DNA from: an uncultured Erysipelotrichaceae bacterium
Lineage (GTDB): Bacteria; Bacillota_I; Bacilli_A; Erysipelotrichales; Erysipelotrichaceae
NCBI GenBank assembly: GCA_937893225.1
Contig: CALBJM010000034.1
Location: 1-8,670, forward strand
Length of the DNA: 8,670 nucleotides
Direction: 5' to 3'
In this document: positions 1 to 6,694 of the stretch, piece by piece
Layout of the letters: the number at the start of each line of letters is the position of its first letter
Position numbering within the stretch: the stretch's first letter is position 1
Notes under the pieces: model-generated
Databases searched by the model: none
The model's input: the letters and a program-made list of their open reading frames with translations, nothing else
Told to the model about the DNA's origin: nothing
Made by a program: the position numbers and the translations under genes

Positions 1-120
1 TGAAATTAATTTGTAATCCGTATCTTTGAATTTATTTTCATTTTCTAAAGCATTGATTGGAAGTAAACATATTAAAAAAGCAGAAATAATTATAAAAGCC
101 TTTATTAATAATTTATTCAT
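1..120 (-). CDS. Secreted protein, N-terminal fragment (partial, cut by window edge)
   Basis: An open frame starts with ATG at 118-120 and runs off the left edge after 40 codons with no stop. The product begins MNKLLIKAFIIISAFLICLL and continues PINALENENKFKDTDYKLIS. It looks like a Sec signal peptide: Lys at residues 3 and 7, a hydrophobic core at about 8-20, and a plausible cleavage site after the INA at 22-24. There is no lipobox cysteine. A GGAGA ribosome site lies at 127-131, six bases before the ATG, which supports this start. The mature part seen is short and polar, so no function can be given. The gene lies beyond the terminator of the jag operon and is probably a separate transcription unit. 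Confidence 0.7.
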   Translation of the reverse strand, partial: MNKLLIKAFIIISAFLICLLPINALENENKFKDTDYKLIS

Positions 121-369
121 AAAATATCTCCATTCTAAAAGATTGATAAAAAAATATTTGAAACTTAACAAATACCATTTTTATATCTAGCTGGATTATA
201 AGTTAGCATTATAGTTTACCTCTTGATTAAGCACATATTAATTTCTTTTAAAGAAAAAAAAAGTCTATTTTTTTGAATTTCAAAAGTATAGAATTGATTT
301 AGATATGGGTTGTAAATAAAAGAGGAAATTCTCACTATTGGAGATTTTCCTCTTTATTTAGTATTTGTA
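121..369. other. Intergenic region between jag and the left-edge secreted-protein gene
   Basis: This 249-base AT-rich stretch has no credible gene. It holds the jag-operon terminator near 313-359. An AT-only imperfect hairpin lies at 265-291, followed on the - strand by a T-run (251-262), and may be a weak backup terminator. Two tandem TATAAT hexamers on the - strand (208-213 and 195-200) lie upstream of the left-edge gene, but neither has a recognisable -35 box at normal spacing, so that gene's promoter is only tentatively here. Confidence 0.5.
313..359 (-). terminator. Intrinsic terminator of the rpmH-rnpA-yidC-jag block
   Basis: On the - strand the arm AAAGAGGAAAATCTC pairs with GAGAATTTCCTCTTT. 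This gives a 15-pair stem with one A-A mismatch and a 7-base loop (CAATAGT), and it ends in T-rich sequence. The arms are at 319-333 and 341-355, and with one bulged base the pairing extends outward to about 313-359. It begins about 10 bases after the jag stop codon. Confidence 0.85.
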
Positions 370-1026
370 TTATAAAGACATGTCTTCGATTGTTTCTTCT
401 TCAACGACAGTTTCTTCAGGATTAGGTACATACTTAATGACTAAGTGTCTTGCGGAACCTTCACCTTCTGATTCTGTGCTGATGTTATGCCAATCATTGA
501 GAATCTGGTGAATGACTTTACGTTCATCATTTGGCATAGGGTCAAGTTCTACAGCAACATGTGATCTTTGGACTTGCTTAGCAATTCTTTTTCCCATTGC
601 TCTGAGTTTTGCATATCTATCTTCTTTGTAATGATTTACATCGATCAATACATCGATTCTCTTTTTAAATTCAGCGTTTACTGCTGCTCTAACAAGTGTA
701 TTGAATGCAGAAAGTGTCTTACCCATTTTACCAATCAATACAGCATTGTTATCGGCATTAAGATTGATAATAAATCCATCTTTCTTTTCTTCGATAGCAA
801 CTTCGATATCAAAATCAATACCAGTAAAATAAGCACCTAAATAATCAAAAATGAATTCTTTTACATCTTCTAATGTGAAAACTTCAGCAGTAACAGACTT
901 TCCAATACCTAATACACCGTCTTTTTCTTCTGTAACGTTGTAATAAAGTTCTTCAACAGAACAGCCTTTTTCTTCAGCTGCATTTTCAAGAATTTCTTCA
1001 ATAGATTTACCTGTATAAGATGTCAT
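370..1026 (-). CDS. jag: Jag/KhpB RNA-binding protein (Jag_N, KH and R3H domains)
   Basis: The 218-residue product has the three-part Jag/KhpB architecture. A Jag_N domain lies at about 3-52. A KH-type domain at about 75-133 carries its loop at IGKMGKTL (98-105). An R3H domain at about 137-200 carries the Arg-x3-His signature at R169 and H173. KhpB proteins bind RNA, often as partners of KhpA, and in streptococci and relatives influence cell elongation and division. This one is expected to be cytoplasmic, and its gene follows yidC as usual. The start overlaps the yidC stop by four bases (ATGA), with an AAGGA ribosome site about nine bases upstream, so the two are translationally coupled. The linker between Jag_N and KH is short. 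The C-terminal tail (about 203-218) is acidic and poorly conserved in type. Confidence 0.95.
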   Translation of the reverse strand: MTSYTGKSIEEILENAAEEKGCSVEELYYNVTEEKDGVLGIGKSVTAEVFTLEDVKEFIFDYLGAYFTGIDFDIEVAIEEKKDGFIINLNADNNAVLIGKMGKTLSAFNTLVRAAVNAEFKKRIDVLIDVNHYKEDRYAKLRAMGKRIAKQVQRSHVAVELDPMPNDERKVIHQILNDWHNISTESEGEGSARHLVIKYVPNPEETVVEEETIEDMSL

Positions 1027-1940
1027 CTTCTTGATCCTTTCTGATTTGCATCATTCTTTTCAATAACCTTTTGTACAACAAGTGTCTTAACAATATTTAC
1101 AAGAGAGTTAATAGCCCAATAAAGAGCCATTGCACTAGGCCACATCAAACCAAACATCAAAATCATAGCCATCATATAGATCTGCATGAATTTCATTGAC
1201 TTGTTTTCAGGAACTTCAGGTCTTCTATGGTGTTTTGCTGCCTCTGCTTCAGCTTTTTTCTTTTGTAAAATCTGAGGAAGTTTCATGGACATGAACTGAC
1301 AAATTGCCATGAAGATAAATAATACAAGATACATCCAACCACTAGCGTCACCGGCTAAAGCACTTTTGATACCAACTAATGGAGTAGAATCCATCTTCAT
1401 TCCTAAGAATGCACCAGTTTGAACAGCTTCACTTCTCTGAACAGCCATATACATAGCCATCAAGATTGGAAACTGAATCAATGTAACGAGCATTGTTCCA
1501 GCAGGATTAATGTCGTATTTCTTATAAAGAGCTTGCATTTCAGCAGCTTGACGCATCTTAGATGAATCATCATCTCTGCCTTCATACTTTCGTTGGATCT
1601 TTTCAAGTTCTGGTTGAATCAATTGCATTTGTTGTGTAGCAATTGTTGATTTATATGTTGCTAAAGCTACGATACCATTTACGAGAATCGTGATAGCAAT
1701 AATTGCACCACCAACAGAAATCTTTGGTGCAAGATAATTGATCATCTTACTCAATGGATAAACAAAGATAGCACTGAACCAGTTTTCATCAGCAATAATA
1801 CTTGAGAATGTTGTTTTGTCTGTAATTAAAATAATGTTGTTGTTTGCATCTCTTGGAACTGTACAACCTACTGTCATAACAACAAATAACAATAAGCATG
1901 ACCATTTCAAGACTTTCTTCATGCGGGGATTAAATTTCAT
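1023..1940 (-). CDS. yidC: YidC/Oxa1-family membrane protein insertase, lipoprotein type
   Basis: The 305-residue protein inserts and folds membrane proteins, alone or with SecYEG. The N-terminus has a basic region, a hydrophobic stretch and a TVGC lipobox with Cys26 as the probable lipidated residue, as in Gram-positive YidC (SpoIIIJ type). Membrane segments are visible at about 77-97, 150-168, 202-220, 251-268 and 270-290. The cytoplasmic loop after the first core segment has the family pattern IQPELEKIQRKY, and the INPAG, FPILMAMY and MWPSAMALYW stretches align with E. coli YidC. The basic C-terminal tail (KGSRR) is typical. One oddity is Asn88 where the first core segment normally carries the conserved groove Arg (E. 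coli R366). The start has an AAGGAG site seven bases upstream. The gene begins 24 bases after rnpA and overlaps jag. Confidence 0.96.
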   Translation of the reverse strand: MKFNPRMKKVLKWSCLLLFVVMTVGCTVPRDANNNIILITDKTTFSSIIADENWFSAIFVYPLSKMINYLAPKISVGGAIIAITILVNGIVALATYKSTIATQQMQLIQPELEKIQRKYEGRDDDSSKMRQAAEMQALYKKYDINPAGTMLVTLIQFPILMAMYMAVQRSEAVQTGAFLGMKMDSTPLVGIKSALAGDASGWMYLVLFIFMAICQFMSMKLPQILQKKKAEAEAAKHHRRPEVPENKSMKFMQIYMMAMILMFGLMWPSAMALYWAINSLVNIVKTLVVQKVIEKNDANQKGSRR

Positions 1941-1964
1941 TACCCTTCTCCTTATTTTGTATAA

Positions 1965-2297
1965 CTACATCATTGTAGCTTTATTAAATAGTTTTTCCAA
2001 GCTATTTTTATTTGTCAGATAATCATGATTCTTATATGCAAAACGAACAATAATGATTGCATCATATTTACACGTTTCAAAATCAATCAGATCTTGACAC
2101 ATCATACGAACTTGTCTTTTTAATTTGTTTCTTTCTACCGCATTTCCAATTTTTTTAGAAAGTGTGATTCCGATACGATTCATTTCTTCTTTCTTTGGAA
2201 GATAATACAAAGCAAATTCTGCATTAGCAGCTTTTTTTCCAGTGTGAATCAATTTTTGAAATTCTTGAGATTTTCTGACTCGATTGATCTTTTTCAT
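1965..2297 (-). CDS. rnpA: Ribonuclease P protein component
   Basis: The 110-residue basic protein binds the catalytic RNase P RNA and assists 5' maturation of tRNA precursors. It starts MKKINRVRKSQEFQKLI, as RnpA proteins typically do. It carries the RNR signature at 56-64 (RNKLKRQVR), preceded by GITLSKKIGNAVE. I chose the ATG at 2295-2297 because an AGAGGT ribosome site precedes it and the length then fits the family. The frame stays open up to an in-frame ATG at 2330, but that would add MVFFHYFRGF encoded inside a terminator hairpin. The gene lies between rpmH and yidC, the conserved order. Its transcripts must read through the terminator that follows rpmH. Confidence 0.96.
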   Translation of the reverse strand: MKKINRVRKSQEFQKLIHTGKKAANAEFALYYLPKKEEMNRIGITLSKKIGNAVERNKLKRQVRMMCQDLIDFETCKYDAIIIVRFAYKNHDYLTNKNSLEKLFNKATMM

Positions 2298-2303
2298 TTT
2301 AAA

Positions 2304-2309
2304 ACCTCT
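2304..2309 (-). promoter_or_regulatory. Ribosome binding site deciding the rnpA start
   Basis: AGAGGT on the - strand lies six bases before the ATG at 2297. No comparable site precedes the upstream in-frame ATG at 2330, which sits in a hairpin stem. Confidence 0.75.
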
Positions 2310-2318
2310 AAAATAGTG

Positions 2319-2344
2319 AAAAAAAACCACCTGACGGCGGTTTT
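2319..2344 (-). terminator. Intrinsic terminator/attenuator between rpmH and rnpA
   Basis: On the - strand AAAACCGCC, loop GTCA, and GGTGGTTTT form a nine-pair stem with one G-U pair, running straight into an eight-T tract (2319-2326). The hairpin overlaps the last two transcribed-side bases of the rpmH stop codon and ends about 22 bases before the rnpA start. No separate promoter for rnpA is evident, so partial readthrough would let L34 be made in excess over RnpA, YidC and Jag. The structure is seen directly; the attenuator role is inferred. Confidence 0.8.
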
Positions 2345-2477
2345 AAGCAGATAAGACCTTTCTTCCCTTAGCACGTCTTCTTGCAAGGACCTTACGTCCG
2401 CCGACTGTTGCCATACGGGCCCTAAAGCCATGAGTGGCTTTGTTCTTTTTCTTGCTTGGTTGGTATGTTCTCTTCAT
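2343..2477 (-). CDS. rpmH: 50S ribosomal protein L34
   Basis: This 44-residue, strongly basic protein is a structural component of the large ribosomal subunit. It begins MKRTYQPSKKKNKATHGFRA, followed by RMATVGGRKVLARRRAKGRK and VLSA, an almost textbook L34. The stop is TAA at 2343-2345. A strong GGAGGTGG ribosome site at about 2483-2490 lies five bases before the ATG. A second ATG at 2479-2481 is out of frame. It is the first gene of the rpmH-rnpA-yidC-jag block and has its own near-consensus promoter. dnaA, the usual divergent or adjacent neighbour of rpmH in Bacillota, is not present on the upstream side. Confidence 0.97.
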   Translation of the reverse strand: MKRTYQPSKKKNKATHGFRARMATVGGRKVLARRRAKGRKVLSA

Positions 2478-2500
2478 TCATGCCACCTCCATTCATAAAT

Positions 2501-2521
2501 TTTTCTACATGTTATAGAAAA
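2501..2521 (-). other. Small hairpin in the rpmH leader
   Basis: The - strand has TTTTCTA, a seven-base spacer and TAGAAAA, a perfect seven-pair inverted repeat. It lies in the roughly 50-base leader between the predicted transcription start (about 2528) and the ribosome site of rpmH. The stem is AT-rich and weak. It might affect translation or RNA stability, but chance is quite possible in DNA of this composition. Confidence 0.3.
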
Positions 2522-2534
2522 CAAACGCTATAAA

Positions 2535-2563
2535 ATAATATCTTTTGTACTAGTAAATGTCAA
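2535..2563 (-). promoter_or_regulatory. Promoter of the rpmH operon (SigA/RpoD type)
   Basis: On the - strand a perfect -35 box TTGACA (2558-2563) is followed after exactly 17 bases by TATTAT (2535-2540), one base off the -10 consensus. The predicted start point is near 2528, about 50 bases before the rpmH ATG. A promoter this close to consensus fits strong constitutive expression of a ribosomal protein. It lies just downstream of the terminator of the VanY-like gene, so the two units are insulated. Confidence 0.88.
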
Positions 2564-2570
2564 TAAATCT

Positions 2571-2598
2571 AAAAAAAAACCATGAAATTTCATGGTTT
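2571..2598 (-). terminator. Intrinsic terminator of the VanY-like gene
   Basis: Positions 2577-2598 are a perfect 22-base palindrome with half-site AAACCATGAAA. On the - strand it forms a hairpin of about nine pairs with a minimal loop, followed at once by a run of nine T (2571-2579). It overlaps the stop codon of the gene that ends at 2597. It separates that gene from the rpmH promoter. Because the palindrome is perfect, it could also act weakly on the + strand, where a looser T-rich stretch follows. Confidence 0.8.
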
Positions 2599-3658
2599 AT
2601 TTTTGAACATTATAATATTCTTCAAATGTATAATTAGGATCATTTAATTCTAATCCCTTATTATATATAGCATTTGCTACATCTACACCCACATACCTAA
2701 AGTGATTTGGTGTAAAGTTAACGCCTGTAATAGATTCTTTTCCTTGCGGATAACGAAGAATAAAGCCATATTCATGGGCATGTGCATATAACCATTGACC
2801 TGCGGCAGTTTCATTAAAAGGTGTATCACTATTAATATTTGTAGGATCATCTGTGAAATCTATAGCTAAGCCAGTTTGATGTTCATTACTACCAGGTAAA
2901 TATCCATTTGCCTTAGCATATTCTTCTCCATTAAGCGAAATGATATCCATAGCCTTCTCTTCAATTTCTTGATAAGACATATAGCCACTTGTAACTGTAA
3001 GAGAAATACCTTCACTTTCTGCAGCTGCTTTCATCTGCTTTGCCATTTCTCCTGCTTCTGCATTGATTTGAATAACATCGGTAGTACTATTCAAATATGG
3101 TGTTGCTAAATTTTGTGGGACAAAGTCTTTTGATAAAGTATGTGTAGAATCTACAAGTACTTGTAATGAGTTTTGATTTAATAATTCTTCTGGAAGTTTA
3201 TAGGAATCATCTTCATTTGTACTTGCTTCAATTGTTGGTACAAGTGTTGGTTGTACAGCTTTTTTGATTTCTTCACGATTTTTAAATGCATACATGCTTA
3301 ATAATAGTAAAGAAATTGCGATTACTAAGAGAATAGAAAGAATGATAACAATCGTTGTTTTTTTCTTATGTTTTACTTTCTTTTTTTCTTCTGCTTCGAT
3401 TTGTTCATGTATTTTTAAATCAGCAGCAGTTTCTTCTAGTTTTCGAAATACATCATCTACTTTATTTTCTTCTATAAGTTCTTTAGAATCTGGTATGTTG
3501 TCAAATAATGGATTAGCATGAACAATCTTATCATTCATTGTTTTATCGCTTGTTCCATTTTCCATTTCAAAATCAATATCATCAGGAAATGGAGTTTTTT
3601 TACTTTCTTTTTTTATATTTTCTAGTTCTTGTTCGAACGTATTTTTATCTTCAGTCAT
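2597..3658 (-). CDS. Membrane-anchored VanY-type (peptidase M15B) protein, active site altered
   Basis: The 353-residue protein has a long acidic, charged cytoplasmic N-terminus (1-100, ending in a Lys-rich stop), one membrane segment (about 102-124), a polar linker, and an extracellular VanY/DacB-type domain (about 165-335). Family members are zinc D,D- or L,D-carboxypeptidases that trim peptidoglycan stem peptides. The zinc ligands are visible: H260 and D267 in SNEHQTGLAIDF, and H319 in NHFRYVG. Two active-site positions are changed. SGYRSY reads SGYMSY (M227 for Arg), and the ExxH motif usually seen as EPWH reads TPNH (T316 for the catalytic Glu). The domain may therefore bind zinc and peptidoglycan but be weakly active or inactive. 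No good ribosome site precedes the ATG. It lies 78 bases after the sensor kinase on the same strand, possibly co-transcribed. The fold assignment is strong, the activity uncertain. Confidence 0.85.
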   Translation of the reverse strand: MTEDKNTFEQELENIKKESKKTPFPDDIDFEMENGTSDKTMNDKIVHANPLFDNIPDSKELIEENKVDDVFRKLEETAADLKIHEQIEAEEKKKVKHKKKTTIVIILSILLVIAISLLLLSMYAFKNREEIKKAVQPTLVPTIEASTNEDDSYKLPEELLNQNSLQVLVDSTHTLSKDFVPQNLATPYLNSTTDVIQINAEAGEMAKQMKAAAESEGISLTVTSGYMSYQEIEEKAMDIISLNGEEYAKANGYLPGSNEHQTGLAIDFTDDPTNINSDTPFNETAAGQWLYAHAHEYGFILRYPQGKESITGVNFTPNHFRYVGVDVANAIYNKGLELNDPNYTFEEYYNVQK

Positions 3659-3736
3659 ACATATATTCTAAATTAAAATGTTAAAAAGAAAAACAATTTC
3701 ACAATAATTTCAGATAAGGCAACAATAACAAACATC

Positions 3737-6562
3737 TTAAAAATTATCTAAATATGTTTTTAAGATATTTATTAACTTATCAAAATCAAGAGGTTTTGTG
3801 ATGTGCTCATTCATACCTGCTTTTTTTGACATCATGACATCTTCAATAAATGCATTTGCACTCATCGCAATAATTGGTAAATTAGCGCGTTTTCCCTTCA
3901 TTTGACGAATCTTTTTTGTAGCATCATAACCATTCATGATTGGCATTTGAATATCCATAAAGATCAAATCATAAGCATCTTCTTTAGCATTGGCTATGAT
4001 ATTGCAAGCTTCTTGTCCATTTTCTGCTACATCTACTTGAATACCAATCATAGAAAGAATTTCATAAGCTATTTCTCTATTTAATGCATTATCTTCAACT
4101 AGAAGAATGTGTTTATTGTTGTAATGTAATTTTAAGAATGATTGCAAAGAATTTTTTGGAGGTATGTTATTTTCACCGTTGATTAAATCTTGTAATAAAG
4201 AAGTGATCTTTGAAGGAAAAAGCGGTTTTTCAATAAATGCGTTTACCCCTGCTTTACGAGCATCTTCTTCAATCTCATGATAATCATAAGCAGTTAATAT
4301 AATAATAGGAATTTTTTCATCGATGCATTGCCGTATTCGGTGTGTTGTTTCAATACCATCCATTGTAGGCATTTTCCAATCAATGAATATCGCAAAATAA
4401 TCATCATTTGCTTTATGTCTCGCTAAAGCTTTAACGATTGCTTGTTCTCCATTTGTGACACATTCACCTCTAAGCCCAATTTCATTTAATATAGTGACTG
4501 TACTTTCACAACAACTCATATCATCATCTACCACTAATACAGGTAGATTTTGTAGAGCTTCAATTTTTTCATTTTCTTTTTCTTGCTTTTTTAATAGAAA
4601 AGTTACAGTGATTTTTGTACCAAGATTTTGTTTACTTTCTACATGAACCGTTCCATTCATCATATCTATGAAATTTTTTGTGATGGACATACCTAGACCT
4701 GTCCCTTGTATTTTGGATGTTCTGTGGTCTTCTTCTCTAGTAAATGGTTCAAACATGATTTTCTGGAATTCTTCTGACATACCAATACCATTGTCTTCTA
4801 CAGAAAATTCATAGAGTGCAAGATTTGAGTTGCGATTTTCTTTTTCTTCGATCGTGAAAGTGATTTTTCCTCCATCTGGAGTATATTTAATAGAATTACT
4901 AATGAGATTTGAAAAGATTTGTTGTAGACGTAAATTATCACCATAAACATATTCATGTGTTATGTTTTGAATATGTATCGCAAAAGAATGATGATGATTT
5001 TCTAAATCTTGTTTAAAAAGAGAATATAAATTATCTACTAATTCAGATATGTTAAATGCATCTTCTGTAAGTGTAACCTTACCACTTTCGATACGTGCCA
5101 TATCTAATACTTCATTGATCAAACCTAAAAGATGTTTACTTGCTAAAGTGATTTTTCCAAGGCATTCTTTTATTCGTTCTGGATTATTTAGATTTGCTCC
5201 AGCAATAGCAGTCATGCCTACGATTGCATTCATTGGTGTACGTATGTCATGTGACATGCTTGATAGAAATGCTGATTTTGCGCGATTTGCACGTTCTGCA
5301 GAATGATAGGCTTCTGTCATAGCTTTTCGAGAAGCTATTTCGTCTAATTTTACAGAAGTGATATCTGTAGAAGTCCATAAAAAGGAACTTACAGATCCAT
5401 TTTTCCATTCTATAGGAATAAAATTAGCAATTCTAAAAGAATCTTCATTGATAGAACAATATTCAAATTTTAATACGCTTTGTTCATTTTTTAGGGATTC
5501 GCAAATACCTTTAGGAGAAAGAAGATATTCTAATGGAGCTAAAGGTGGCAGTGTTTTGAAATTTTTTAAAACAAGACTAGTGAAGTATTTATATGAACCA
5601 CTAGATGGATAGCCTGCATTGAGTGTAATTGTAGTGTATTCACAATGGTCTTTTTCTAAATCACATATTGCAAAGTGGTCAACGATGCGTGTGACGCTAT
5701 GCACAAGGTGTTCCATAGATTGATTCTTTCGTAGAATCATATCAACTTTACTTGCCTTTAAGGCATTTCTTTTATTTTCATCTATATTTACAAATGCTCC
5801 ACTAATACGTAATGCAGACCCATCTCTACGTCTTGTGATTTCCGCAATTGCTCGAAACCATTGATAATTTCCATCAAGCATTTTCAAACGGTATTCAACG
5901 TCATATTTGATTTGATTTGTATGATCTTGAATGGCTTGGTGAAGTAGATTGAGTGTTGCAATTTTATCTTCTGGATGTAATAGATTAGACCAACTTTCAA
6001 GATTGTTTGGAAAATCTAGTATATCGCGATAACCAAGAAGTTTTCTAAAATTTGAACTCCAATATACGTGTGTAATTGTGTCATTTGCATCACATTCCAT
6101 ATACCAAGATGCAGAATTTAAAGCTTCCATGATCAACGTGAGATTTTCATTTTCCCAATTCACATGAGTAGACATGATCCAAATAGGATTACCATCTACA
6201 TCGGTAGAATTTTCTTTATATAAATGTACAATAACAGGCGCACCGCTAGCTGTTAGTATTTTGCCTTCCCCTTCTCCCTTGATTTTTTCAAAGTCTTCTA
6301 AAAAATAAGAACCTTCTTTCAAAAATAAATTTTTCAATGAACCATTTGTTATCTTATAAAAAGATTCTGGAGTATATTCTAATTCTTGAAGAAGATAGTC
6401 ACTTACAGAAATAATAGATAAAGATTCATCATAGTAGCCAATAATGGTACCCACAGCATTATTTTTGTGTATGACTTCTTCTACGATGTACATTGCCTCT
6501 TTGCTAAGTTTTTTAGAAAAATCAGGGAGTTTAAATCCTTCTTGATGATGTGTAAAGTTCAT
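3737..6562 (-). CDS. Soluble PAS-domain hybrid sensor histidine kinase with two receiver domains
   Basis: The 941-residue kinase probably autophosphorylates and passes phosphate to its own receivers. PAS-like sensor regions lie at about 30-135, 145-262 (a PAS_3-like EYRLKMLDGNYQWFR segment) and, less clearly, 290-405. A coiled region leads to the HisKA domain, whose H-box SHDIRTPMN (437-445) puts the phospho-accepting His at 438. The ATPase domain has its N-box (N552, N556), DNGIGM (590-595) and GTGLGM (620-625). The first receiver (about 674-792) has D679/D680, phospho-Asp 728, T757 and K779. The second (about 817-938) has E823/D824, phospho-Asp 870, S901 and K923. All key residues are intact. 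I see no membrane segment, HPt domain or DNA-binding domain, and no cognate regulator nearby. An AAGGA site about nine bases upstream supports the start. The signal is unknown; the VanY-like gene downstream hints at the cell envelope. Confidence 0.93.
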   Translation of the reverse strand: MNFTHHQEGFKLPDFSKKLSKEAMYIVEEVIHKNNAVGTIIGYYDESLSIISVSDYLLQELEYTPESFYKITNGSLKNLFLKEGSYFLEDFEKIKGEGEGKILTASGAPVIVHLYKENSTDVDGNPIWIMSTHVNWENENLTLIMEALNSASWYMECDANDTITHVYWSSNFRKLLGYRDILDFPNNLESWSNLLHPEDKIATLNLLHQAIQDHTNQIKYDVEYRLKMLDGNYQWFRAIAEITRRRDGSALRISGAFVNIDENKRNALKASKVDMILRKNQSMEHLVHSVTRIVDHFAICDLEKDHCEYTTITLNAGYPSSGSYKYFTSLVLKNFKTLPPLAPLEYLLSPKGICESLKNEQSVLKFEYCSINEDSFRIANFIPIEWKNGSVSSFLWTSTDITSVKLDEIASRKAMTEAYHSAERANRAKSAFLSSMSHDIRTPMNAIVGMTAIAGANLNNPERIKECLGKITLASKHLLGLINEVLDMARIESGKVTLTEDAFNISELVDNLYSLFKQDLENHHHSFAIHIQNITHEYVYGDNLRLQQIFSNLISNSIKYTPDGGKITFTIEEKENRNSNLALYEFSVEDNGIGMSEEFQKIMFEPFTREEDHRTSKIQGTGLGMSITKNFIDMMNGTVHVESKQNLGTKITVTFLLKKQEKENEKIEALQNLPVLVVDDDMSCCESTVTILNEIGLRGECVTNGEQAIVKALARHKANDDYFAIFIDWKMPTMDGIETTHRIRQCIDEKIPIIILTAYDYHEIEEDARKAGVNAFIEKPLFPSKITSLLQDLINGENNIPPKNSLQSFLKLHYNNKHILLVEDNALNREIAYEILSMIGIQVDVAENGQEACNIIANAKEDAYDLIFMDIQMPIMNGYDATKKIRQMKGKRANLPIIAMSANAFIEDVMMSKKAGMNEHITKPLDFDKLINILKTYLDNF

Positions 6563-6582
6563 ATATGTGATTCCTTATGACT

Positions 6583-6591
6583 ATTATATCA
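6583..6591 (-). promoter_or_regulatory. Extended -10 promoter of the hybrid kinase gene
   Basis: The - strand reads TGATATAAT, a perfect extended -10 element (TGnTATAAT). No matching -35 box is visible, which is usual for extended -10 promoters. The predicted start is near 6576, giving a leader of only about 14 bases with the AAGGA ribosome site at its very 5' end. Confidence 0.6.
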
Positions 6592-6672
6592 AATTTCAGT
6601 ATGTGGATTTCATATTATGTATATTGATTTTGAAAAATGGGTATTTTATGAGTAAATAGTTGTAAGATTTTG

Positions 6673-6678
6673 TATAAT
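6673..6678 (+). promoter_or_regulatory. Possible -10 box for the membrane protein-pth-mfd operon
   Basis: A perfect TATAAT lies about 22 bases before the ATG at 6701 on the + strand. No clear -35 box sits 16-18 bases upstream; only weak candidates are present. It is the best promoter candidate in the 138-base divergent intergenic region, but support is limited to one hexamer. Confidence 0.45.
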
Positions 6679-6688
6679 TTATTTGGCT

Positions 6689-6694
6689 AGAGGT
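6689..6694 (+). promoter_or_regulatory. Ribosome binding site deciding the start at 6701
   Basis: AGAGGT lies six bases before the ATG at 6701. This supports that start over an in-frame TTG at 6683, which would place the ribosome site inside the coding region. Confidence 0.7.

Noticed and set aside
265..291. Imperfect AT-rich hairpin followed by a T-run on the - strand
   Set aside because: The stem is almost all A-T with an internal loop and one-base apex, easily expected by chance; the stronger terminator at 313-359 already ends the operon.
568..840. Open frame on the + strand opposite jag
   Set aside because: It lies wholly within the jag reading frame on the other strand, has no family resemblance, and is a by-product of AT-rich coding sequence.
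2298..2330. N-terminal extension of rnpA starting at the ATG at 2330
   Set aside because: The extra ten residues plus Lys are not RnpA-like and are encoded in a terminator hairpin, while the ATG at 2297 has a proper ribosome site.
6602..6610. DnaA-box-like TGTGGATTT at the strand switch
   Set aside because: It is a single site with two mismatches to TGTGGATAA and no cluster or other origin features nearby.
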